A stretch of 64,000 nucleotides of DNA from JALORV01 sp963702595 (GCA_963702595.1 CAVPDC010000004.1:5315-69314), one strand, 5' to 3'; counted from the stretch's first letter, positions 34,889-44,555 are shown. The notes: a model not told the origin generated them from the letters alone. Numbers and translations are program-made.

Positions 34889-35254
34889 ATGGGAATGTTC
34901 TGGTGGTTGCCCTTTGGCAGGGTGCCGGCGGTTTCGCCGCAGCAACTCGACACGATGCGCAAGGATGGAACCCAGGCAGCACAGCTCATCGATGTCCGCA
35001 GCGGCGACGAGTGGCGAGTGGGACACATCGCCGGCGCGCTGAACGTGCCGGTCACCCAACTCGGCGCGCGCATCGCCGGGCTGCGCCTTGACGGGACGCG
35101 CCCGATCGTCGCGATGTGCCGCTCCGGCGGCCGCAGCAAGGTGGCGGTGCGCCTGTTGCAGAAGCACGGCTTCGGAAACGCCTGCGAACTGCAGGGCGGA
35201 ATGCGGGCCTGGCAGCGAGCCGGGCTGCCTCTTGAGGTCGACTCCACCGGGTAG
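34889..35254 (+). CDS. Single-domain rhodanese (sulfurtransferase)
   Basis: 121 aa with a complete rhodanese domain: VRSGDEWRVGHIAGALNVP and the active-site loop MCRSGGRS with C77 as persulfide carrier. There is no cleavable signal, but the N-terminus MGMFWWLPFG is hydrophobic. A second in-frame ATG lies at 34895. It opens a run of sulfur-transfer genes. A partial copy of its first about 25 codons occurs at 36347-36430. Confidence 0.88.
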   Translation: MGMFWWLPFGRVPAVSPQQLDTMRKDGTQAAQLIDVRSGDEWRVGHIAGALNVPVTQLGARIAGLRLDGTRPIVAMCRSGGRSKVAVRLLQKHGFGNACELQGGMRAWQRAGLPLEVDSTG

Positions 35255-35354
35255 AAGCAGGAGAGCTGACTTGATTCGGACGACTCTCCGGGGCGTGGAA
35301 CTGAGCACGGCGGTCCGGGCCTAGGTCAATTCTCAGAGGGACATGGAGGCTGCA

Positions 35355-36341
35355 ATGAAGAAGTTCCTGTTGATGGTTGCGCTGGCTCTGGCTGCCAGCG
35401 CGGCGATGGCGCAGTCGATCGTCGACCTCGATGTCGTGCGCCAGGCGGTCGCGCGGGGAGCGCTGCTGTGGGATGTACGCGATGCAGAGTCTTACGCGAA
35501 GGGCCACATCCCGGGCGCCGTCAACGTCGACGATCCGAGCGTGACCCTGCGTAACGAGTACACCGAGGACTACCTGCCGATTGCCGACATCGAGAAGGCG
35601 CTCGGCGGCGCCGGCATCGATCCGGCGCGCGAGATCGTCGTCTACGGCGATCGCGGCGTGCCGTCGGCCTACTTTGCGCTGGTGACGCTGCGCTACTTTG
35701 GCGCGACCAATGCGCGCGTCTTCCACGACGGCATCGACGCGTGGCGCGCAGCCAAGCAGCCGATTTCGACCAAGCCGGACAAGGCGAAGCCGGTGGCGCT
35801 CAAGCTCGTGCCGCAGCCCGGCGTGATCGTTGAATCCAAGGCGGTCGTCGCGGCACTCAAACGCAGCGACGTGCAGATTCTCGACGTGCGCTCTGCGAAG
35901 GAATACCGCGGCGAGGACATCCGCGCGATCCGCGGCGGGCACATTCCGGGAGCCATCAACGTTCCGTTCGAGCAGAACTGGGTCGATCCGGAAGCGCGCG
36001 CCAAGCTGAAGAGCGGCGCGGTCACGGACTCCGCGGGCATGGCGCTGAAGCCCCGCGACCAGCTCGCCGCGCTCTACGCGAAGCTCGACCCTGCCAAGGA
36101 GACCTACGTCTACTGCCAGAGCGGCGGCCGGGCGGCGCACACCGCCGTGGTGCTGGGCGACCTGGGCTTCAGGAACGTCAGGGTGTATGACTCGTCGTGG
36201 CTCGGCTACTCGAGCTGGCTTTCTGCGCCCGCCGAGGACGAGGTCTGGCGCAACTTCGGCGCGCTTCTTACCGCGCTGAAGGTGCTGGAGAACCAGTACG
36301 GCGAACTGCTGGAGGCGCAGGCCGCCAGGAAGGCGAAGTAG
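35355..36341 (+). CDS. Periplasmic tandem-rhodanese thiosulfate sulfurtransferase
   Basis: 328 aa. Start ATG 35355 has GGAGG 6 nt upstream and begins a clear signal peptide ending in ASAAMA-QS. Two rhodanese domains follow. In the first the active-site position reads YGDRGVPS (Asp instead of Cys, so inactive); in the second it is YCQSGGRAAHT with the catalytic Cys near residue 254. This inactive/active pairing is normal for thiosulfate sulfurtransferases. Export suggests a role in periplasmic thiosulfate or persulfide handling. Confidence 0.9.
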   Translation: MKKFLLMVALALAASAAMAQSIVDLDVVRQAVARGALLWDVRDAESYAKGHIPGAVNVDDPSVTLRNEYTEDYLPIADIEKALGGAGIDPAREIVVYGDRGVPSAYFALVTLRYFGATNARVFHDGIDAWRAAKQPISTKPDKAKPVALKLVPQPGVIVESKAVVAALKRSDVQILDVRSAKEYRGEDIRAIRGGHIPGAINVPFEQNWVDPEARAKLKSGAVTDSAGMALKPRDQLAALYAKLDPAKETYVYCQSGGRAAHTAVVLGDLGFRNVRVYDSSWLGYSSWLSAPAEDEVWRNFGALLTALKVLENQYGELLEAQAARKAK

Positions 36342-36346
36342 AGGGC

Positions 36347-36430
36347 GTGCCAACGGGATTGTTCTGGCGGTTGCGGTTGGGCAAGGTGCCGGCAGTTTCA
36401 GCGCAGCAGCTTTGGCCAGGGAGTGGGACA
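36347..36430 (+). pseudogene. Truncated duplicate of the rhodanese 5' end
   Basis: From GTG 36347 a 27-codon frame reads PTGLFWRLRLGKVPAVSAQQL then ends shortly after. This closely matches residues 1-20 of the rhodanese at 34889 (GMFWWLPFGRVPAVSPQQL), and the DNA is also similar. The rest of the domain is missing. It lies between the double rhodanese and the AI-2E family gene, whose ATG falls at its end. Confidence 0.55.
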
Positions 36431-37560
36431 TGAGCGCGGATAACAGACCCCAAATTGAACTCGAGCAACGGATCGTTTCCCGAGTCATGGACGCCTTCGT
36501 CCGCATCGGCCTGGTGCTCGTCCTGGCCTTCTTCTGCTACCGGGCGCTCTCGCCGTTCCTGACTCTGCTGATCTGGTCGCTGATCCTCGCGGTGACGCTG
36601 TATCCGCTGCACGATGCCGTGGCCCGCAAGCTCGGTGGCCGCCACGGGCTGGCGGCGACGCTGATCGCGATCCTGGGCCTGGCACTGATCGTCGCGCCGT
36701 CTGCCGTGTTGATGACTTCGCTCGGCGATTCGGTGCATCAGTTCATTCGAAACGTTCAGTCGAACTCACTTGTAGTCCCTGCACCGATTGAGTCCGTGGC
36801 CACCTGGCCGGTCGTTGGCCCGCGGCTGCACGCCATGTGGTCCCAGGCGCACGCCGATCTGCCGGCTCTGGTGCAGAGCCTGCAACCACAGCTTGGCGAC
36901 GTCGCGAAGGCGGCGCTCGGCTTCGTGGGGGGCATCGGCGTCGGCCTGCTGCTGTTTCTCGCGGCCTTCATCATCGCCGGCATCATCATGGCTTTTGGCG
37001 AAGAAGGTGCGCGCGCGAGCGTTGTGATCTTCCAGCGCATCGTCGGCCCGGCGCGCGGAGAGGAACTCGCCAAGCTGTCCACCGCGACGATTCGCGCCGT
37101 CGCCCAGGGCGTCATCGGTGTGGCGTTCATCCAGGCCATCATCGTCGGTCTCTGCCTGCTGGTCGCCGGCATACCCTGGCCGGGCCTGCTGGCACTCATC
37201 GTGCTGGTGCTCGGTATTGCCCAAGTACCGGCGCTGATCGTCACCATACCGGCGATCGGCTACATCTGGTGGACCGGAACCTACGGCAACGTCGAGGCCG
37301 TCGCCTTCACTGTGCTCTTGCTTGTCGCGGGTATGGCCGACAACGTCCTCAAGCCGCTGATGCTCGGCCGTGGAGTCAAGGCGCCGATGGTGGTGATCCT
37401 GCTCGGCGCGCTCGGCGGCATGGCAACCGCGGGAATCCTCGGCATGTTCGTCGGCGCCACCTTGCTCACGCTCGGCTACAAGATCTTCATGGGCTGGGTG
37501 GTGGATAACCCGGACGCGGATACATCCAGACGCAAGGGCGACATGCCCTCTGCGAGCTGA
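36430..37560 (+). CDS. AI-2E family transporter (PerM-like permease)
   Basis: 376-aa inner-membrane protein with about eight transmembrane segments and the family's C-terminal block (LLLVAGMADNVLKPLMLGRGVKAPMVVILLGALGG). Members range from autoinducer exporters to sodium:proton antiporters, so substrate cannot be assigned. ATG 36430 has a GGGAG site just upstream. It continues the rightward gene run, 20 nt before the next gene. Confidence 0.88.
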   Translation: MSADNRPQIELEQRIVSRVMDAFVRIGLVLVLAFFCYRALSPFLTLLIWSLILAVTLYPLHDAVARKLGGRHGLAATLIAILGLALIVAPSAVLMTSLGDSVHQFIRNVQSNSLVVPAPIESVATWPVVGPRLHAMWSQAHADLPALVQSLQPQLGDVAKAALGFVGGIGVGLLLFLAAFIIAGIIMAFGEEGARASVVIFQRIVGPARGEELAKLSTATIRAVAQGVIGVAFIQAIIVGLCLLVAGIPWPGLLALIVLVLGIAQVPALIVTIPAIGYIWWTGTYGNVEAVAFTVLLLVAGMADNVLKPLMLGRGVKAPMVVILLGALGGMATAGILGMFVGATLLTLGYKIFMGWVVDNPDADTSRRKGDMPSAS

Positions 37561-37580
37561 ATCGCGCAGGCGGTCGTGAA

Positions 37581-38114
37581 ATGAAATCCGAAGAGCTGAA
37601 GCAAAAGGCCAAGCACGAGCTGATCGAGTACGCGGTGAACGTCGTGTACCTGGCGATCGTGTTCGCCGCCTTCACGTGGTACCGGCGCCTGATCCTCGCC
37701 TCGTACGACATCACCTACACGAATTACTGGTTCGCGGTGATCGAGGCGCTGATCCTTGGCAAGGTGATCATGATCGGCGGCATCTTTCGCCTCGGCCGCA
37801 GCCTCGAGGACAAGCCGCTGATCTACAGCAGTTTGTACAAGACCGCCGTGTTCTGCCTGTTCTGCGCTACCTTCACCGTCGCCGAGCATACGGTCGTCGG
37901 CCTGTGGCGAGGTGAAGGGCTCGCCGCGGGCCTGCACGAGATCGCCGAAAAGGGAGGCTTTGAAGTCCTGGCCAACACGCTGATGCTCTTCGTGTCGCTG
38001 TTCCCGTTCTTCGCATTCAGGGAACTGGGACGCGTGTTCGGGCGCGACCGGCTGCGGGACATCTTCTTCATGAGGCGACGCGACCTCACGAATCGGGCGG
38101 AGGCAGAGTCGTGA
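37581..38114 (+). CDS. Four-helix membrane protein of unknown function
   Basis: 177 aa with a charged amphipathic N-terminus (KSEELKQKAKHELIEY) and about four hydrophobic segments, ending in a basic cytoplasmic tail. I do not recognise a family. It sits between the AI-2E family gene and the SulP gene, overlapping the latter by 4 nt, so a role with the anion transporter is possible but unproven. Confidence 0.8.
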   Translation: MKSEELKQKAKHELIEYAVNVVYLAIVFAAFTWYRRLILASYDITYTNYWFAVIEALILGKVIMIGGIFRLGRSLEDKPLIYSSLYKTAVFCLFCATFTVAEHTVVGLWRGEGLAAGLHEIAEKGGFEVLANTLMLFVSLFPFFAFRELGRVFGRDRLRDIFFMRRRDLTNRAEAES

Positions 38115-39917
38115 AGTCCGAAGGCGGCCTTGCTGGACTGCTGCGCCGCCGGCTGCCGATCCTCGAGTGGGGAGCGGAGTATTCGGGCCAGACGCTGGTC
38201 GGTGATCTCGTCGCCGCCGCGATCGTCTCGATGATGCTGATCCCGCAGTCGCTCGCGTATGCGCTGCTGGTCGGACTGCCGCCGCAGCTTGGGGCTCTAT
38301 GCCTCGATGGCGCCGTTGCTGCTTTACGCGGTCTTCGGCACGTCACGTGCACTGGCCGTGGGGCCGGTTGCCGTAGCGAGCCTGATGACCGGCGCGGCGG
38401 CCGCCCAGATCGCGACGCAGGGCACGCCGGAGCACGTGGGCGCGGCCGTCGTCATCGCGCTGCTGACCGGTCTCCTGATGATGACAATGGGACTTCTGCG
38501 GCTCGGCTTCCTTGCAAACTTCCTGAGCCACCCTGTCGTCTCCGGGTTCATCACGGCGGCCGCGGTGCAGATCGCGGCCGGGCAGATTGGTCCGCTGCTT
38601 GGCATCAAGACGCATGGCGAGAGCCTGCTGGAGATCCTCGAGTCGCTGCTGCCTCACCTCGGCGATGTGAAGCCCGTCACGGCGGCAGTCGGCATCACGG
38701 CCGTGGTCTTCCTCCTGTGGGCGAAGCGCGGCCTGAAGCCGCTGATGGTCCGCTTCGGTCTCGGCGACAGGCCCGCGGACATCGTCGCGAAGGCGGCCCC
38801 GGCGATGGCGATCGTCGCCTGCACGGCCGCGGTGTGGGCCATTGGGCTCGACGCGCGCGGTGTAGGCATCCTTGGCGCGGTGCCGGCGGGCCTGCCGAAG
38901 CTGGCGCTGCCGGCGTTCGACGCGACGCTCTGGACGACGCTGCTGGTGCCCTCGCTGCTCATCGCGATCGTCGGCTATGTGGAGTCGATCTCGGTCGCAC
39001 TCACACTGGCCGCCAAGCGACGCCAGCGCGTCGATCCGGACCAAGAGTTGATCGCGCTGGGCGTGGCCGACGTCGGCTCGGCCGTCTCCGGCGGGTTCCC
39101 CGTCACGGGCGCACTGTCGCGCTCGGTGGTGAACTTCGACGCGGGAGCCCAGACGCCGGCGGCGGGCGCATTCGCGGCGATCGGCGTGGGGCTGGCGACG
39201 CTCTACCTCACGCCGCTGCTCTTCTACATGCCGAAGACGGCGCTCGCCGCCATCATCATCGTCGCGGTGCTGTCGCTCGTGGACTTCGCCGCGCTGAAGC
39301 ACACCTGGGACTATTCCCGCGCCGAGTTTGCGGCGATGGTGGCGACGATCCTCGTGACCTGGCTGGACGGCGTCGAATCGGGACTAATCGCCGGCGTCGG
39401 CCTTTCGATCTTTCTGCACCTGTACGCCACGTCGCGTCCGCACGTCGCCGTCATCGGGCAGATCCCAGGTACTTCGCACTTCCGCAACGTCGAGCGCCAC
39501 GAAGCGGTGACGGATGCGGAGATCCTCTCGTTGCGCGTGGACGCGAGCCTGTACTTCCCGAACGCCCGCTTCATCGAGGAACTGGTCAACGAATCGGTGG
39601 CGGCCAACCCAGCGATCCGCCACGTCATTCTCGAGTGCCTTGCGGTGAATACGATCGATCTGTCGGCACTCGAAAGTCTGTCGGCCATCAACAAGCGGCT
39701 CGCGGAAGGCGGCATCACCTTGCATCTGTCCGCGGTGAAGGGGCCGGTGATGGATCGACTGAAACGATCGCACTTCCTGCAGGAACTGACGGGAAAGGTG
39801 CATCTGTCGCACTTCGATGCGGTCTCCAGCATCAGGCCTGAGCTCGCGACGAGCGTTCTCCAGTCGGCACGGGCGCCAACCGCTGCCGCGCAAGCAGCGC
39901 CTCTGCCAGATCACTGA
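38111..39917 (+). pseudogene. SulP family inorganic anion transporter, frameshifted
   Basis: Two overlapping frames make one SulP protein. The first, from GTG 38111, reads to LLVGLPPQLG. The second continues with LYASMAPLLLYAVFGTSRALAVGPVA and runs to the stop at 39917. Removing one G from the run at 38291-38294 joins them exactly and gives about 601 aa with the membrane domain and a C-terminal STAS domain (ILSLRVDASLYFPNARFIEEL). As given, the gene is broken after 61 codons. A beta-carbonic anhydrase follows 18 nt later, which favours bicarbonate as the anion. The frameshift may be a sequencing or assembly error. Confidence 0.85.
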
Positions 39918-39935
39918 TAGGCCGCCCGCACTCAC

Positions 39936-40796
39936 ATGAAGACAGTCGAGATCGCCTATCGCTACGACGGTGCCAAAGCTTCGCTGCGCGAGCGGCCCAG
40001 CGATGCCGATGCCGCGCGACTGCGGCTGAATGACGGCAACCGGGCCTTTGCGGAACTCTTCACCCGTCTCGAAGAAGGAACGGGGACTGCGCGTCGCGTC
40101 GTACCTATCGATCCACGCGACCTGGGCCTGCTGCCGACCGGCGACTTGCCGCCGCAGCGGCCGTTTGCCGCGGTCCTCGGCTGTGCCGACGCGCGTGTTC
40201 CGACCGAGCTGATCTTCAACGAAGGGCCGAATGACCTCTTTGTCGTGCGCGTCGCTGGAAACACGCTCGGCGAAGATGTGCGCGGCAGCCTGAACTACGC
40301 GATCGATCATCTCGGCGACAGCCTCAAACTCATTGTCGTGCTGGGCCACAGCGCCTGCGGTGCGGTGACAGCCGCGGTCGACGTTTTCCTGGACCCGTCC
40401 GGCTATCTCGCGCTCGCGTCGAAGCACGCGATTCGCTCGATGGTCGACCGCCTGCTGGTTGTCGTCGAGGCATCGGCCAGGCGGATGACTGCGACGTTCG
40501 GCCCCGACATTTTGGGCCATCGAAACTACCGCGAAGCACTGATCGAGGTGGCCGTCGTGACGAACGCGGCGCTCGCGGCGCATTCGATGCAGCGCGAGAT
40601 CGAAGCACGCTGTGCGAGTGGCGTGCGCGCCGCTTACGGCGTCTATGTATTGACGGAACGCAGTATCTGGGCGCCGCGTCACGGGACGGACGAGGTGACG
40701 GGCATCGCCCTGCCGCCAGACGACGCACGGGGATTTATCGAGTTCGGCGACGCTGTGCTTCGCTCGCAGCGGATCGCGAGCTTGCTCGGACCTTGA
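39936..40796 (+). CDS. Beta-class carbonic anhydrase
   Basis: 286 aa. Zinc-site motifs are CADAR (C83, D85, R87) and HSAC (H138, C141), the standard beta-class set. Interconverts CO2 and bicarbonate in the cytoplasm. It is longer than many family members because of an N-terminal extension of about 75 residues. The gene begins 18 nt after the SulP gene. SulP and carbonic anhydrase pairs are a recurring arrangement linked to bicarbonate transport. Confidence 0.92.
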   Translation: MKTVEIAYRYDGAKASLRERPSDADAARLRLNDGNRAFAELFTRLEEGTGTARRVVPIDPRDLGLLPTGDLPPQRPFAAVLGCADARVPTELIFNEGPNDLFVVRVAGNTLGEDVRGSLNYAIDHLGDSLKLIVVLGHSACGAVTAAVDVFLDPSGYLALASKHAIRSMVDRLLVVVEASARRMTATFGPDILGHRNYREALIEVAVVTNAALAAHSMQREIEARCASGVRAAYGVYVLTERSIWAPRHGTDEVTGIALPPDDARGFIEFGDAVLRSQRIASLLGP

Positions 40797-40867
40797 GCCG
40801 GACATCCGCTCTCTTCGCGATTACGGAATGCATTCGTTACACAGGCAAAGCAGAAAAAGGAGCGCAC

Positions 40868-42559
40868 ATGAAAGTCATCATCGTCGGCGGAGTGGCCGGA
40901 GGAGCGTCCTGCGCAGCGCGCCTGCGCCGACTCGACGAGAAGGCCGAGATCCTCATGGTGGAGCGCGGGCCGTACATCTCCTATGCGAACTGCGGCCTGC
41001 CGTACCACGTCGGCGGCGTGATCGAGCAGGAGTCGAGCCTGCTCGTCGCCGGCCCCGAGATGTTCCGCGGATTCTTCGCGATCGAGGTCAGAACCGGCTG
41101 CGAGGCCGTGAAGATTTCTCCGGATGCCCGGACCATCGACTTGCGCGACGTCGCGACCGGCAAGGTCACGACCGAGTCCTACGACAAACTGGTGCTGTCA
41201 CCGGGCGCGCGGTCGATCCGTCCGCCGCTGCCGGGCATCGACCTGCCGGGGATCTTCCAGCTCAGAACCGTGCCCGACGCACGCGCGATCCGCGAGTGGC
41301 TCGAGAAGGGTTCGGAGTTCCTCGCCGGGATGTACCGGTACTCGGGTTTCCAGACGGTGCGACCAAAGACCCGCGCGGTGGTCGTCGGCGGCGGCTTCAT
41401 CGGCGTCGAGACCGCGGAAAACCTCATCCATCGAGGGTTCGAAGTAACCCTCATCGAGATGGCCGACCAGATCCTCGCGCCGCTCGACGCGGAGATGGCG
41501 CGCGTGGTCGAAGGCCACCTGGAGCGGCACGGTGTGCGGCTGGCACTCAACGATGGCGTAGCTGCCTTCGAGAAGGCCGACGGCGCACTGAAGGTGCGCA
41601 CGAAGTCCGGCAAGGAGTATCCGGCCGACGTCGTAATCCTCGCGCTGGGCGTGCGGCCGGACACCGACCTTGCGAAGACCGCCGGCCTTCAAATCGGCGA
41701 ACGCGGCGGTATCCATGTCGATGAGCAGATGCGCACCAGCAATCCGGACATCTTCGCCGTGGGCGACGCGGTCGAAGTGAAGGACACCGTCACCGGCGAG
41801 GCGAGCCTGGTCGCACTGGCAGGGCCGGCGAACCGGCAGGGCCGCATCGCCGCCGACGTGATTGCCGGCCGCGACTCGCGCTTCCGCGGCACGCAGGGCA
41901 CCGCGATCATCGGGATGTTCGGCGCGGCGGCGGCGTGGACCGGTGTCAACGAGAAGACGCTCAGGCGTCGCGGCGACACCGACTATGAAAAGGTCTACCT
42001 GTATCCGAACTCGCACGCCGGCTACTACCCCGGTGCCCGCCCGATCGCGCTGAAGACCATCTTCCGCAAATCGGATGGTCGCGTGCTCGGCGCGCAGGGC
42101 CTCGGCGAGGACGGCGTCGACAAACGCATCAGCACCATCGCGATGGCGATCCAGATGGGTGCGACGGTTTACGATCTGGAGGAAGCAGAGCTTTGCTACG
42201 CGCCGCAGTTCGGCAGCGCGAAGGACCCGGTGAATTTCGCCGGCATGGTCGCCGCCGGTGTGCTACGCGACGACATGCCGGTTAGTCACTGGGATTCTGT
42301 CGATGGCGCATTCCTGCTCGACGTGCGTGGTCCGATCGAACTCGCCGTCGAAAGCGTGCCGGGTGCGGTTAATGTCCCGCTCCCTCAACTCCGTGCGCGT
42401 CTGGGAGAGTTGCCCCGCGACCGGGAGATCCTGACGATTTGTCGTTCCGGTGGGCGCGCCTACTTTGCAGCGCGCATCCTGCAGCAGAACGGGTTCAAGG
42501 CTCGTGTGCTTTCCGGCGGCATGCTGTCGCGCACTTTCTTTCAATTGATCGAAAGCTGA
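40868..42559 (+). CDS. FAD-dependent CoA-disulfide / persulfide reductase with C-terminal rhodanese domain
   Basis: 563 aa. The FAD loop IIVGGVAGGASCAARLRR and the single redox Cys C42 in SYANCGLPYHVGG are the marks of CoA-disulfide reductases. The NAD(P)H loop is VVVGGGFIGVETAENL, and the second FAD motif is NPDIFAVGDAVEV. A rhodanese domain occupies the last about 100 residues, with catalytic Cys near 525 in TICRSGGRA. This matches the NADH-dependent persulfide reductase (Npsr) architecture, reducing CoA or polysulfide persulfides. ATG 40868 follows an AAAGGAG site. Confidence 0.92.
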   Translation: MKVIIVGGVAGGASCAARLRRLDEKAEILMVERGPYISYANCGLPYHVGGVIEQESSLLVAGPEMFRGFFAIEVRTGCEAVKISPDARTIDLRDVATGKVTTESYDKLVLSPGARSIRPPLPGIDLPGIFQLRTVPDARAIREWLEKGSEFLAGMYRYSGFQTVRPKTRAVVVGGGFIGVETAENLIHRGFEVTLIEMADQILAPLDAEMARVVEGHLERHGVRLALNDGVAAFEKADGALKVRTKSGKEYPADVVILALGVRPDTDLAKTAGLQIGERGGIHVDEQMRTSNPDIFAVGDAVEVKDTVTGEASLVALAGPANRQGRIAADVIAGRDSRFRGTQGTAIIGMFGAAAAWTGVNEKTLRRRGDTDYEKVYLYPNSHAGYYPGARPIALKTIFRKSDGRVLGAQGLGEDGVDKRISTIAMAIQMGATVYDLEEAELCYAPQFGSAKDPVNFAGMVAAGVLRDDMPVSHWDSVDGAFLLDVRGPIELAVESVPGAVNVPLPQLRARLGELPRDREILTICRSGGRAYFAARILQQNGFKARVLSGGMLSRTFFQLIES

Positions 42560-42655
42560 CCCGAAAGGGATGAGAAGAACCGTCATCGGCAGGGACGAGG
42601 CGGACTCGCCCGAAGCGAACGCAGCTCGCTCAAACCAACGAAACCACGAGGACAC

Positions 42656-43129
42656 ATGAAGCCATCGAACACGACTATCGCTGCCACTTGCGCGTGCGCT
42701 GCGTTGCTCGCAGGCAGTGCACTTGCTCAGCAGTACGTTTACCCCGCCAAGGGACAGTCCGCCGATCAGCAGAAGAAGGACGAGTCGGCTTGCCACCAGT
42801 GGGCCGTGCAGCAGACGGGGGTCGATCCGGCCAAACCGCCCCCTCCCCCTGCGGCCGCGAAGCCAGCGACGACAGCGACCGGCACGACGCCCGGCGCCGG
42901 CGCGCGTGGCGCGGCGCGCGGTGCCATCGTCGGCGAGGCTGTGTCCGGCGACGCGAGCACCGGCGCCGCAGTTGGCGCCGCGGCCGCGCGTGGCCAGAGC
43001 CGTCGCCAGAACGCTGCCCAGGCGCAACAGCAGCAGGCGGCCGCGCAGCAGGCGACATCGTCCCAGCAGGCCGCCTACGGCAAGGCGCGTGCAGCCTGCC
43101 TCGAGGGCCGCGGGTATACGGTCAAGTGA
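42656..43129 (+). CDS. Exported glycine-zipper protein
   Basis: 157 aa: signal peptide (to GSALAQQ), a short Cys-containing segment, a Pro/Ala linker, then a Gly/Ala-rich hydrophobic region (GARGAARGAIVGEAVSGDASTGAAVGAAAARG) typical of glycine-zipper outer-membrane-associated proteins. A Gln/Ala-rich stretch follows, and a Cys near the C-terminus could pair with the early one. Function is unknown. GAGG precedes ATG 42656. Confidence 0.82.
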   Translation: MKPSNTTIAATCACAALLAGSALAQQYVYPAKGQSADQQKKDESACHQWAVQQTGVDPAKPPPPPAAAKPATTATGTTPGAGARGAARGAIVGEAVSGDASTGAAVGAAAARGQSRRQNAAQAQQQQAAAQQATSSQQAAYGKARAACLEGRGYTVK

Positions 43130-43175
43130 GCGCACTGTCGGGAAGTCGCAGCGGATCCAGGGAATGGAGAGCACT

Positions 43176-44540
43176 ATGAAGCCAAGTCGAACCACGCTTG
43201 TCGAACGTCACATGAAGGTCGCCTGGACCGCCTTGATGGCTGTCGCGATGACGATCATTTTTTCCGCGACGCCGTTCGCGCAGGCGCCTGCGGCAGCGGG
43301 GGGGGCAGCCCCGGCGCTGCCGGCCGCGGAGCTCGAACAGCTCGTCGGGCCGATCGCGCTGTACCCGGATGACCTGGTCGCGATCATCCTGCCGGCCTCG
43401 ACCAGCCCGCTTCAGATCGTCCAGGCCGATCGTTATCTGGACAAGCGCAAGTCCGACCCGAAGCTGCCGATCGACGACAAGTGGGACGACCCGGTGAAGT
43501 CGCTGCTCAACTACCCCGATGTCGTGAAGAAAATGAGCAACGATCTCGACTGGACCAGCGCGCTCGGCGAAGCCGTCGTCGCCGACCAGGGCGCCGTGAT
43601 CGAGGCGGTCCAGGTCTTTCGCCGCAAGGCAAAGGCGGCGGGCAATTTGAAGACCGACGACAAGCAGGTGGTGAAGACCCAGCAGGAGGTCATCATCATC
43701 GAGCCGGCCAATCCGCAGGTGATCTACGTGCCGCAATACAACCCATCCACGGTTGTGGTCTACAGCGCGGCGCCGGTGTACGGCTACTACCCGACCGCGT
43801 ATCCGGCTTATTACTACCCGTACGCGCCGGGGGCCGCCTTGGCGGCCGGGGTCGTCTGGGGCGCCGCGATCGGCGCGGCGTGGAGTGGCAATCGCTACGG
43901 CTACGGTGGCGGCGAAGCCAACATCAACGTCAACAACACCACCAACGTCAGTCGCGGCGGCAACACGGTGAACACCGGTGGTAACACGGCCAATCGCGGG
44001 AGTGGACAGGGCAGTGGCAGCTCGCAGTGGAAATCGAACAAGCAGCCGGGGCAGGTCAGCAGTTCGGTCGGCAAGTCGTCGCCGTCCAATCGCGCGGGTG
44101 ATGCGCGCGGCGGGGCGGGTGCTTCGGCAAGCGGTGGAGCGCGTGCCTCGACGCAGCCGGCAGGCGGAGCCGACCGCGGCGGCGCGGGTAGTGCAGACCG
44201 CGGCGGCGCAGGCGGTGCGGACCGCGGCAGCAGTGCCGGCGGCGGCCGCGACAGTGCCGGCGGTGCCGGTGGTTCAGCGCGGCCGTCCACGCAGCCGGCG
44301 GGCGGCGGTCGCGGCGACAGCGCCATGGGCGGCTACGACTCCGGTCGGCAGACGACGGCGGACAGCTCGCGAGGTGCGTCGAGTCGCAGTTCGTCGTACG
44401 GCGGCAGCGGTGGCGGCTACAGCAGCAGCGGTGGCGGGTCGCGTTCGAGCGCAAGCAGTGGAGCGTCGCGTGGCGGCGGCGGCGGCGGAGCGTCGCGTGG
44501 GGGCGGCGGCGGTGGTCGCGGCGGCGGCGGTCGGCGCTGA
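43176..44540 (+). CDS. DUF3300 family exported protein with Gly/Ser-rich tail
   Basis: 454 aa. Start ATG 43176 with GGAG 7 nt upstream begins a signal peptide (cleavage near PFAQAPA). The DUF3300 domain covers about residues 45-220 (LEQLVGPIALYPDDLVAIILPASTSP, DDPVKSLLNYPDVVKKMSNDLDW, VIYVPQYNPSTVVVYS), then a Tyr/Pro-rich hydrophobic stretch. The last about 200 residues are low complexity, rich in Gly, Ser, Ala and Arg, ending in repeated GGGG-SRGGGGGG units. Function is unknown. DUF2950 and this family commonly occur together, as here. Confidence 0.9.
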   Translation: MKPSRTTLVERHMKVAWTALMAVAMTIIFSATPFAQAPAAAGGAAPALPAAELEQLVGPIALYPDDLVAIILPASTSPLQIVQADRYLDKRKSDPKLPIDDKWDDPVKSLLNYPDVVKKMSNDLDWTSALGEAVVADQGAVIEAVQVFRRKAKAAGNLKTDDKQVVKTQQEVIIIEPANPQVIYVPQYNPSTVVVYSAAPVYGYYPTAYPAYYYPYAPGAALAAGVVWGAAIGAAWSGNRYGYGGGEANINVNNTTNVSRGGNTVNTGGNTANRGSGQGSGSSQWKSNKQPGQVSSSVGKSSPSNRAGDARGGAGASASGGARASTQPAGGADRGGAGSADRGGAGGADRGSSAGGGRDSAGGAGGSARPSTQPAGGGRGDSAMGGYDSGRQTTADSSRGASSRSSSYGGSGGGYSSSGGGSRSSASSGASRGGGGGGASRGGGGGGRGGGGRR

Positions 44541-44555
44541 CCAAGGAGCGATGCC

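Noticed and set aside
38259..39917. A separate shorter SulP gene starting at 38259
   Set aside because: The first 12 codons read from that start are out-of-frame nonsense; true SulP sequence starts only after the frameshift at 38294 and continues the upstream frame.
43900..44540. Gly/Ser-rich tail of the DUF3300 gene as a tandem DNA repeat array
   Set aside because: The units are irregular at the DNA level; this is low-complexity coding sequence rather than a clean repeat.
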